From Botryosphaeria dothidea (lineage: Eukaryota; Ascomycota; Dothideomycetes; Botryosphaeriales; Botryosphaeriaceae), in assembly GCA_011503125.2 (NCBI GenBank), contig WWBZ02000010.1, forward strand, positions 620,001-684,000: a DNA stretch of 64,000 bases, in the 5' to 3' direction. Below, one piece after another: positions 54,554 to 64,000 of this stretch. The number at the start of each line of letters is the position of its first letter. The first letter of the stretch is position 1. The notes under the pieces were generated by a model. That model saw nothing but the letters and a program-made list of their open reading frames with translations. It had not been told where the DNA came from and did no database searches. A program made the translations under genes and the position numbers.

Positions 54554-55829
54554 ATGGACTGGGATGACCGCGCTGAGCACGCTCATCGACAGCAATGCTA
54601 TGAATGGTTCAGGTCCTTTGCTCGATGCAGGACCGAGATGGCAGCATGGGTGTCGTTGTTTTATTACGGCAGTCCTTGCGAGCTCGTCGACGACCGATGT
54701 GGCTCCTTCAACTGGTGCTGCAGATTCCACTTTCAAGACGGCACTCAGTGGATGGTTCGATTTGTAGTTGCAGGAAAAGCTATGGATAGAGATGGGAAGG
54801 TTCGACAAGAGGTCGCTACAATGCGACTGCTGAGGGAGAAGACAACTATCCCAGTACCAAAGGTCCACGGCTGGGGCTTCTCAGACGTTAACCCATTCGG
54901 CCTCGGCCCGTTCATAATCATGGATTACATCGAAGGCCACCCTCTTGGTACTCTCTGGGAAGATCCTAATCAAGATCGTCTTCTAAGACCCAATATCGAC
55001 GAGCAAGATTTGAGAAAGGTCTACCGCCAAATTTCCAGACACCTCCTAGAACTATCGAGATTGCAGTTCACAGAGATAGGATCCCTGGACATTGGAGATG
55101 ATGGTACGCCTCTGGTAAGGCGGCCGCCTCTAACCCTCAAAATGCAAGAAATCGAGGCGCATGGTGGAGTCAAAGTCGGAGGTATTATTGCGCTTAGCTC
55201 ACGCCTTAAGAGAAATTTGCTAATCATGGCTAGATAGCAAAACGCCATTCTCTTCTTGGACCGAGTATTTTACCTACGTCGCTGATCAAGACCTCAAGCA
55301 CTTAAACGAGCAACCGAACTCCGTCGATGACGCACAAGATGCCCGTGACAAGTTTGTCTTTCGCAGATTGTTCCGGGATGCCATTCCATCGTTCGTTTCC
55401 AATGAACATGGCAAGGAAGGTTCGCGGTTGCTCAACGATGACTTTCGGTTTGGGAACATTCTCGTCAAGAGTCAAACGGATCTAAGTATTGTTGCGGTGC
55501 TGGATTGGGAGTGGACCTACACGGCCCCCTATTAGCTGTTCTACTCGCCGCCACGCTGGCTTTTGATGAAAAAACCTATTTACCTCGACGAATCGGAGCT
55601 GAGCCGCTATCGGCATTTATTCGACATCTTTCTCGAGGAATTAGGGAGCGAAGAAGTTGAGTCGATAAAGTGGAATGAACAAGGAAATGATACTCTTTCG
55701 CGGTTTATGAGGAAGTCCATGGATGACGGAAAATTCTGGTTCTATGAATTGATCCATGCATGTTTTGAGGATGCTGGCAATTCCGCTTGGGCTCGTCTTT
55801 GTAAGTTGCGGCCAGAAATCAAGCAGACT
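54554..55829 (+). pseudogene. APH-like phosphotransferase, one nonsense codon, 3' end cut by a LINE
   Basis: Exon 1 is 54554-55181 and exon 2 starts at 55234. The 52-bp intron has donor GTATTA, branch GCTAAT and acceptor GGCTAG. The protein kinase-like fold of the APH family shows as a nucleotide-binding region (QWMVRFVVAGK.. EVATMRLLREKTTIPVPKVHGWG), the hinge (FIIMDYIEGHPLGTLW), the catalytic loop as DDFRFGNILV and the metal site as DWEWTY. A TAG at 55533-55535 interrupts TAPY..LFYSPPRWLL where the family has Gln. The frame continues to EIKQTG, then enters the LINE tail at about 55830, losing perhaps 20-40 terminal residues. Fungal members are many and their substrates are mostly unknown. 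Confidence 0.8.
55182..55233 (+). other. Intron of the APH-like gene
   Basis: The phase-1 intron is chosen because ending at GGCTAG (55233) rather than at the next TAG (55238) restores the frame DSKTPFSSWTEYF. Confidence 0.7.
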
Positions 55830-57430
55830 GGTGGGATTTATTTATTTATTTATTTAGTTTAACGTCCCTTTTCAGTCTTAGACTATTAGAGACGGGGCTG
55901 GAGAACCCGTTTCTATCTACGTGCTATGCTACACGTGGTGCTAGAGAGGTCGGTGATAATACAAGAAATAGTAACGCTTTAGCGATCCCGTGCTACTACA
56001 GTGGCCCTTAGGCTTCCTGCCGGGTTTAAAGGAGATAGGAGATAGTAGTAGGAAAAGGCTAAGGCATAAGAAGTACTAAGAGAATTTAAGGAGTGGACGG
56101 CGGAACGTATTTATACCTCGTTAGGTAGGTCGTTTAACTGCCACCGCCGGGTAGCAATCTTTGATTTTTCTAGGAATTTAACTAGTAGGTCTCTTCCTAG
56201 CTTCGTTAAGAATAGGTCCTTTGGATCGAGTCTGCACTTTCTAAGTGTATTCTTTATAGGGACTCGGAGGTCCTTATAAAGCCGGCACTCGGTAAGTAGG
56301 TGGTGGGGGGTCTAAGCGGTTATCTAGTTATAGCGGCACTTATCGTCTTCGGAGAGGTTAAAGCGGTAGAGGTAGGACTTAAAGTAGCTATGTCCTATCT
56401 TTAGTTGGTAGAAGGCCGAGGCTGTCTCCCGTAAGTTAGTAGGGGGGTTAAACCTTTGCCTGGCTGCTAATCCGAACCTCCGCTTATACGGGGAATCTGG
56501 GGTAGACTTAAGCTTCTCTCTCCATATTATAAGACTTTTAGCTTTAACCACGCTCCGGTAGTAGCTAATTGAGGTCGGAGCCTTATTAATGGATATATAG
56601 ACAGCTTTCTTTGCAAGTATATCTGCCTCCTCGTTTCCCTGTATACCGATATGTCCTGGGCACCATTCTAGGGTAACTGTGTTCCTCCGGGTGATTAACT
56701 CCTTTGCTAGTATAATAGCTGTAAGTTGGCGGGCCTGCTCTGGTGTGTTTAAAGGTATTAATAGCCGTTTAATAGCTGCCTGATTGTCTGCGTAGATCCG
56801 AATGTCTTTATCGGTAAACCTTCTATCTATAGCGAGTTTTAGGGCTTGGATTAGCCCTTCCACCTCACCGTTATAGACTGAACTCTTTACACCGAGGTTT
56901 TTAAGACTATAGTAGAGGGTTTTGCTCTTGACCAGCTATAGTCGTATGCAGCTATTTCCACTCCAACGTTTCCTCCTTTAAATAGTACCGAAGCGTCTAA
57001 GTAGATTACTATGCGGTTATCTAAAGAGTCTTTCTAGTCCTAGGCATGAGTGGCTCCGGTGGTAGCCTTATCCTGGGTAGAGGTTCTAGTAGTGTAGGGG
57101 AGGCGGTCCGCCTAAGGTGGGAAGAGGAAAGGGTTAACCACTTTAAGATTAGCTAGCTGCTTCTCTCGTAGCTGTTTAATCCGTTCTAGCTGTGTCGTTA
57201 CCCTACCTTCCCTTCTTCCTAGGTTGATCTTCTCTAGTTCGGTTCGGATAGGGTGGTCTTCTCCAATTAGGTTTGTCCGGAAGGCGTATTTCCTTATATT
57301 AGCATCTAGGCGGATCTCTGCCGGTGGGATTCCACTCTCGATTTCCATTGGAATGGTTGGTGTAGTTCTAAATACTCCTAGGATCTTACGGAGAGCTAGG
57401 TTCTGAAGTGTCTATGCTTGTCTCTTAAAC
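55830..57430 (-). mobile_element. LINE (Tad/I-type with RNase H), 5'-truncated, RIP-mutated
   Basis: Minus orientation: a (TAAA)n 3' tail at about 55838-55857, then upstream an RNase H domain (YLDAS; GLIQALKLA; RIYADNQAAIKRLL; CPGHIGIQGNEEADILAK) whose Asp/Glu/Asp/His residues are recognisable, and further up the linker that follows the reverse transcriptase (IPPAEIRLDANIRKYAFR). Numerous TAG stops. The reverse transcriptase itself is missing: the element ends where a copia LTR starts at about 57437. It is inserted in the 3' end of the APH-like gene. Confidence 0.82.
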
Positions 57431-57436
57431 TGCACC

Positions 57437-57595
57437 TGTTGATTCCTGTTGATTATTGATGAACAACGATGATCTATTGATGATTGGCATGAGGAGGAAG
57501 GGCGTAGGTGGCCTACCCTCCTTATATACGTAAGTGAGTAACTAAGCTATCTGGTGTTGCAAAAGCAATATGCAAAACACGTGATTTCTAATACA
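57437..57595 (-). repeat. 3' LTR of copia element 1
   Basis: On the minus strand it starts TGTATTAGAAATCACG directly after the polypurine tract and ends near AATCAACA (either of two TGTTGATT copies at 57437 and 57447 could be the outer end). It contains the GCATGAGGAGGA block also found at 20.9-21.1 kb. Confidence 0.65.
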
Positions 57596-60500
57596 CCCCC
57601 TTCGCGTGGTGTCCGATCGGGCAGTGCGCGATAATCTGCTTAGTATTGACCTTTAATAGTGTAAAAGGAACGTGATTACCGAAATATATAAATAAAATGG
57701 TGACAATCTGGTTTAAGCGGTGTATACGCTTATAATTACTATTATAGTAATAAGAGGCCTAAGCCTTGCACAAAGTGGGCGTGCTTTTGCTTTGTTAACG
57801 GCTTTGTAAGACCGTCTACGATCATCTAAGCTGTTAGTATCCATTTGAAGTGAACGTTGCCTGCTTGAGTCTCTTGCCTAAGCTAGTGGTGATGGATATC
57901 AACGTGACGAAGCTTCGTAACAAGCTTTCCGACGTTCTCTTCCATAAGGCGGAGCGTCTATATATTGTTACACTCGATCTAAACGAGGTAACCTAGCTCA
58001 AATTGGATGCCTCTGAAGAAGCGTTTCTACTAGTATACTTGCTTAGCAGTCTCTAATAGAGCGAGGAGCTCTACTTCCGTTATTAAGGTCGTCACTATTA
58101 GTTGCTTGGAGGCTTTCTAGTCTACGGGTCCGTCGAATAGTATTATAAGTAATCCTTAGTAACTACGGCGTGTAGCCGTGTTATTTGCGAAGGATGTATT
58201 ACTGCTAGGCACGAAGATGCGTTGATTATTTGCCACGTTGCCGTTATATATAATTGCGAGGTCCTTTGTATTTACGAGATATTCTAGGAGGCGGTGTGCA
58301 AGATAGAGGTATCTCTTAGAAGGGTTCGTCAAATACGCAGAGAGGGCTGAGCAGGTATAGCCTATATTAGGTCTCGTGCTGATGGCAGCGAACTGGGCAG
58401 ATCCTATCTTGCTCTAGAACGTGTAGGTGTCTTAAGGTGTTGCATAAGCCTCGTCATTCGGTATAGGTGGGTCCTCTATCGGAAGAGGCGTAACAACCGA
58501 TAATTCTTTAACGTTGTATTTAGCCCTAAGGCTAGTAAGGTATAACTCCTATGATAGCTATAGTAGTTACTTACTTCGATCACGGACGATTCGTAAAGCT
58601 AAGAACCACTAAACTTCTCCTATCTTACGTATCTCGTAGCGCTAAAAGAGGTCTTGTTCGAATACGTGCGCGAATAGCTTATCCTTCTTAGGAAAGGCTA
58701 TAATAATATCGTCTACGAAGAAGAACACAAAGAGGTACTCGTTTGCGTAGAGATATAGAGCATCTGGCATAGGCTTAAGTCCCAGGTCTTTAAGCGTGGC
58801 TTAAAAGTGCTTTTGCCACAACGCTGGCAACTCTTTAAGCCTATAGAGAGCTTTCTTAAGCAATAAGATCTTCCTATAAGGAAGTATTATGCCTTCTAGT
58901 GCTCGGCAGAAGGTTGGTTAATCGAGAGGGATATGAGGAAAGGCATTAACGACGTCGTATTGCCACATCTCGAGGTCGAATGCGCAGATAATCGCTATAA
59001 GCGTGCGAAAGATGCGGAAGGCAAGAGTAGCCGTATAAGTGTCTTGATAGGAGACTTGGAGGTCGCCTCGTACGTATACTCGTGCCTTGATCTTGATAAG
59101 ATATCCCTTCTTATCGAATTTGTATTTGAAGACCCATGTAAGAGGAATAACCTCTTTGTTGGCCTTGCGTGCTTAATCCTCGTCTACGACGATCCACACC
59201 CCCTTACCGTTACCTTCCTATAGCTTACGGTAGAGTGCTTAAAAGAGATAAGGCTTAAGTTGGTGTTTGAGGATATCCTTATAGTAACGAGGCTCGGGCG
59301 GAAGGTCGTCCCGATGAATGCGTGGTAGAGGAGGAAGCTCCTCTAACTGATATGAGGGTGGAGGATCCTCGTGTGTAGTAGGTTGAGATGTTTGCTCGTG
59401 ATTACCCGTAGGAGCGTGTTTAAGCAGTGCATACATGCTCGCGGCGAGAAAGGTCTACTCACAGTAAGCGTTACTAATAACCTTCGCGGTATGCGCAGCT
59501 CTTCTTCGATTCCTTAGACCTTCGATAATAAGGTTCGGGTTGGGGTCCGCGTTGATATTAGCTGCAAGGGGTGCACGATTGCCCCGTGCTGCTCCTGGGT
59601 CAGGCTTAGTATCGTATTAAATAGGGAGGAGACGACTAAGGCGTCCCTCTTACTATTATTCGTCTTCCTTACCCCCTGAGGTATGCGAGTCTCTAAGAGT
59701 AGGTGACGGCAAGACGTCATCGCTTGGTGGGTGTGGTATGCTGTTATCCGTGGTGGACGGCGATGGTGTATATAGTTAAGTGTATTATACATCTGGTTTA
59801 TCAGGCAGTATGCCTTGTTATTGTCCATCTGATGACGAAGTAGGTTGTTCTTCTATATTAGTGGCTTGCTTATGAGTAACCTCCTTATCTTTACTAGATG
59901 ACGAATCTGACGTAATGAGGTCCTCAGAGCCCAGACGGATGCGAGGAATTACCTTCTAAGGCTCCTCTTCTACATCCTCGATTTCTTAATACTGCTCTTG
60001 CTTATCTAGTGAGTATTTTAATAACTCGTCAAAACTGACGTCTCTTGAGCGGATAATACGGTCCCCTGGTGGATACCATATCCGATAGATGTTGGTGGAA
60101 TCGTAACCAACAAGATAGCCAACGAGGGCTCGTTCTTGTAGCTTCTCGCTACGCGGGATATTTTTGTTAAGAGCGTAGGCTTTGCAGCCATAGACTCTTA
60201 TATAGGCTACATTTGGCTTGGTGCCATGAGCAAGTTCGAAGGGCGTCTTCCACCTAAGGACTTTGCTTAGCGTCCGGTTGTATATATATGCAGCTGCCAG
60301 GACTGTCTCTGGCCATAGGCGTTCAGGGAGATTTGCCCCGATACGCATTGCTCGTGCTTTGATGATAATAGACTGACCAGTTCTCTCGGTATGTCCGTTC
60401 TAAGCAGGTATATAGGGTGCTGAGACCTCTATTGTGATTCCTCTTCGCTTAAGTTCAGCCTTAAACGCGGTGTTAAGTAATCTTTCGCTATCAGTTCGAA

Positions 60501-61071
60501 AGAACGCAGTAAGAGCGTCAAAGCGACGTTCGATCATACTCAGAATATCGAGAATAAGCGTGTTGCAGTCTGATTTGAGCATATGGGTGCGGGTGAAGAC
60601 ATAGTTGCTCTTTATACACTCGATATAAGTGATCTACTCGTGTTGATTGAAGGCGGGCGTCATCTGGATGAGGTCAAATGAGACTCGGAAGAATGACTCG
60701 TTGCGAGCTTCCTCTGGTGATGAGTCTCGCGCAACAAGCTGATGAGCTTTTGCTCGCGAGTAGGTGTCGTAGTGAATAGGTATAACGTTGTTCGTGAACT
60801 CTACGCCGGTAATAGCTATGAGTAACGCCTTAATAGCGTGGTAGTTGGCATAAGCAAAGACTCTATGCCACTGTTCAGCTGGGAGACTACGGGTGGTCGC
60901 AGCACTCGTAATAGCTGGTACGGACTCTGCTTGGTATAGTTCAAGAAAGAACTATCCTTTAGACGGAGTAAGGACGCACACTATAGTGTCGTCCTTGTAG
61001 AGTCGAAGACTCTTAGTGTCCATATGAACGTCTTTCTTATTGCACTTAGAAATGGAGACTAAGTTGCCTAT
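57437..61071 (-). mobile_element. Ty1/copia element 1, minus strand, RIP-mutated, 5' end replaced
   Basis: Reading from 61071 leftwards: gag-pre-integrase end, integrase core (LTAFFRTDSERLLNTAFKAE; PERLWPETVLAAAYIYNRT; VYGCKAYALNK), reverse transcriptase (YRLKELPALWQKHF; catalytic FVDDIII at about 58705-58725), RNase H (TLITEVELLALLETAK), a polypurine tract (GCGAAGGGGG, 57596-57605) and the 3' LTR. Stops are mostly TAG at Trp and Gln positions. Gag and the 5' LTR are absent, because the element is cut at 61072 by copia element 2. Confidence 0.88.
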
Positions 61072-61236
61072 TGATGGAAAATGAGCTCAATCACCTCCGT
61101 TATCTGTTATTGGATAGTATATTAGCTTAGTCATTCATTCTGAGACGTCTTGGGAGCAACACCACGAGCGCCTTAGCAACCAAGCAATTAAGTTATTTAT
61201 TTATCGATTCCGACCGATTAAGCGCAAATTTCATTA
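61072..61236 (+). repeat. 5' LTR of copia element 2
   Basis: Begins TGATGGAAAATGAGC and ends at about TTTCATTA (TTCCATCA in the copy at 32.7 kb), followed by GGTTATAAGCCCGG, a plausible tRNA-primer binding site. 165 bp. Confidence 0.75.
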
Positions 61237-64000
61237 GGTTATAAGCCCGGATGGTGCTTAAATAATAGCCTGATCGGCCGCAATTACTTAGAATTAATTT
61301 CTACCGAATACTGCCGAATCCGGCGCATCCGAGGCCGTTTATTAGACGAGCACTCATCGCATTAATTCAAGCATTAGCGCAAGCCATCTCGATCGTCTCT
61401 TAAACAATGAGAACGACTAATTAGCCTATTGGGCGCATCAACTAAATTACCGAATCGAATCCCTGACGACGAACGACTGTTCCGACCGTTATAATAACCG
61501 AATCGTCGACTAAGGAGCTTGGGACTGTCCCAAAGCTCATTAGTTTAAGGAACTATCTATAATGGAGGTCCTTACTAGAAGGATACTTTAAGAGAGAGGA
61601 TCTTTGGGAGATCGTTAGCGGCGATCTTGCATAGCCACCAAAGCAAGAACGTCTAAAGCCTAAAGAAGAAGACGCTCTAGAGGAGATAGATCTTGCCAAG
61701 TACGAGCGCAAGCTTAAACGTTATAAGGACTGGATCACTAGGGATGCTAAGGCAATTTACGCAATCAAGATGACAGTCCACATGGACTACCTTCGTTCCC
61801 TATCCACGTTCTTAACCTCGAAAGGGATGTGGGACGATATCAATTCCAAATTCGAAGGAGAAGGTCCTGTCCAGCAATCAATCTACTTCTTAATCTAGAC
61901 CAAGATGATCTATAATCTAACCACGAATCTTAAGACTTTCTTACGGAAGTATAGTACTGCCTAGATAGACTACATCTAATCTAGCCTTAAACTTCCACCT
62001 GAGATAGTAGTCTATAAGCTGCTTACTAAGCTAGATCAGCACTTCGATGCTTAGGTCACGGCCAAACGCCAATCACTTCGCAATAATGAGAAAATCAAGC
62101 TCCAAGACCTTATCAATCAGATCATCGATAAGAACAAGCGTAATATACTTCTTCCGAATTCACAAGTCAATATTATTAAACGAGGAGTTAAATTCAATCA
62201 ACCGAATTAATCGAATTAATCGAATTAGCAGAAATGCCTCTGCTGTAATGGACCTCATCGAACGGAGAGGTGCTTCCACCTACATCTTGAATTGTCACGA
62301 GGAGGATTATTTATCCCCAATCAGAAACTTGTTAGCGAATACCATGCCTCTTAATCTAAGGATCAGCTAAATGCGAAGTCCGATGCGAAATTAGGAGCCT
62401 TAAATCACATGTTAATCATGCAGTTACCTCTCAAAGTTCCTACAAAGTCCAAGGAATAGTTCCGTGAATACTTTATTGTTGATACTAGAGTCTACTATCA
62501 CTGCTACAACAATCGAGAAGTATTCTTAGACCTCTAAGATACCCTACTAAGTAAGATCTATACCGGAGGAGGACTAATCCGAGTGCTTGGCAGAGGAACA
62601 ATTCAACTTACCTACCTGGATTCCAAGAACGACAAGATCACGAGGACTATCCAGCATGTCCTCTACACTCCCGATTTGCTAATTAGTACAATTTCCTCTC
62701 GGGTCTTCTATGAAAGGAAAGGCAATCAGCTCTTCTTCTATGGATCAAACAAGCCAGGATTCTATACTCCATTAGGCGAAGAGATCATGCACACGCCTTA
62801 TAACAAGGAACTCGGCTTCTTTAGCCCAAAGATCATTGCTATCGGCAACGAATCTGAGAATCAACAACGCCAATTACTCCTTCCAATCTCACTAATCAAG
62901 ATCGACATCAATCTTCTGCATCAACGAATGGGACATGCATCATTTCAAGCCTGCCAGATACTTGCCCAGCAACTTGGCTATCAACTCACCGGCGAACAGG
63001 GCAACTACGAGATCTATGCCCTCACTAAATCACAAAGGAATATTAGCCATAAGAAGCAACGACGTGCCTCTGAACCAGGTAAATTCCATATCGATACCGT
63101 TCAGATGTCTACTCCTAGAATGCACGGCGAACGCTACTTTCTCCTCACAACTAATAATGCAACCACGTTCCGCTAGGGCTACCTATTTAAGAAGAAATAT
63201 CATGCATTTAACACGCTCAAGGATTATATTGAGATGTAGAATACTTAGACCGGGAACTACCCGAAACGAATTCGAATTAATAATGGTCGAGAATTTATAA
63301 TAAATCAACTCCGAGCCTATTGCAGCACAAAAGGCATTAAACTTAAGATTTTAGCCCTATATACACCTAAACAGAATAGCAAGGCTGAGAAGGCCAATTA
63401 TATCATCGAAACCCGAATCAGATTAATGCTTCAAGATGCCGGACTGCCCTCATTTCTCTAGCCAGAAACCTTAAATACCGCAATTAAGATTGTCAATCGG
63501 ACACCCACCAGAATCAATAAGGATTCTAAGACCCCATACCAGTCTCTTAGCGAGATGTTGGAAATATCGAATACTCTTCCCAATATTACCAATTAGAGGA
63601 CCTTTGGCTGCACTGCCTACGTCTATATTCTAAAGCAACGAAGAACCTAAGGAAACAAGCTCGAGCTTAGAGCTTAGAAGGGAAATCTTATCGGATATGA
63701 GGGAGATAATATCTACCGTATCTACTTGCCCAGCAAGCGTGTTGTCATTAGAAGCTCCTATATTATATTTAATGAATCGAATCTGGACCTCCCTAATATT
63801 TCAAATAAGGACCTCTTAGATAAGGAGAACCCTATAATCGAATACGTTAGACTCCCCCTTAATTCGGAGGGTGGAACTCTATTAGATCTACCTTAGCATC
63901 AAATTGAATCTTAGTAATCAGAAGAACATGAATAGATGGACAGACTCTAGTCAATTGCTTAACAAGCTCTACGAATTTAAGATTAACCAGACTTACCCAG
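61072..64000 (+). mobile_element. Ty1/copia element 2, plus strand, RIP-mutated, runs off window
   Basis: 5' LTR, then gag (RSLLEGYFKREDLWEIVSGD; zinc knuckle CLCCNGPHRTERC, C-x2-C-x3-H-x4-C), a protease remnant (FIVDTRVYYH, in place of DTG/DSG), gag-pre-integrase (HQRMGHASFQACQ, with Tyr at an expected Cys in EIYALTKSQ), and integrase (FHIDTVQMST; INNGREFIINQLRAYC; VNRTPTRINKDSKTPYQ; TFGCTAYVYI). Stops at 63174, 63237, 63246, 63460, 63594 and beyond are TAG where Trp or Gln is expected. Reverse transcriptase, RNase H and 3' LTR lie to the right of the window. Confidence 0.88.

Overview
This window comes from the nuclear genome of a filamentous ascomycete (Pezizomycotina, probably Sordariomycetes). 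Four things point there. Genes are split by introns of about 50-80 bp with GT..AG ends and CTAAC/CTAAT-type branch sites. The gene families are fungal: DUF3638-type giant protein, DUF3435 recombinase, DUF7924, PRiA4_ORF3, BTB, F-box, and an APH-like kinase. LTR and LINE retrotransposons are abundant. Dead copies carry a strong C-to-T/G-to-A mutation pattern (CAG to TAG, CAA to TAA, TGG to TAG) like repeat-induced point mutation (RIP). No prokaryotic, CRISPR, rRNA or convincing tRNA feature was seen. It reads as an accessory, repeat-rich region in which intact genes are islands.

Layout. 0-9.1 kb: one giant minus-strand DUF3638-family gene, complete except for its 3' end, with two in-frame nonsense codons. 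9.1-16.4 kb: low-information DNA, a frameshifted coiled-coil relic, a 219-bp-period tandem duplication, and inverted pieces of a LINE ORF1-like gene. 16.6-20.1 kb: two apparently intact genes, an F-box protein and a three-exon PRiA4_ORF3-type protein. 20.1-25.2 kb: LTR debris, a broken DUF3435 tyrosine recombinase with a solo LTR inside an intron, a fold-back element and a second solo LTR. 25.2-30.6 kb: an intact BTB gene, a truncated DUF7924 gene and two hypothetical genes. 30.6-36.5 kb: mostly mutated noncoding DNA with an RIP-like pseudogene and LTRs. 36.5-42.3 kb: a large M16 metallopeptidase pseudogene whose 5' half is mutated and interrupted while its 3' half is clean, a broken C2H2 fragment, a LINE tail, a second fragment of the DUF3638 family, and a mutated F-box-like relic. 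44.5-46.4 kb: an intact F-box-like gene. 47.2-51.7 kb: a cluster built around a recurring bipartite motif and two head-to-head paralogues sharing an N-terminal domain, one open and one broken. 54.1-55.8 kb: a small hypothetical gene and an APH-like kinase pseudogene cut by a LINE. 55.8-64 kb: LINE, then a minus-strand copia element, then a plus-strand copia element that runs off the window.

The genes do not form an obvious pathway. The main signals are (1) an eight-copy bipartite motif near the 47-51 kb paralogue family, (2) nonsense mutations of RIP type reaching ordinary genes, and (3) well-preserved insertion footprints (five-base target duplications) that allow the order of events to be read. 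Coordinates of splice sites are inferred by eye from reading frame and consensus.
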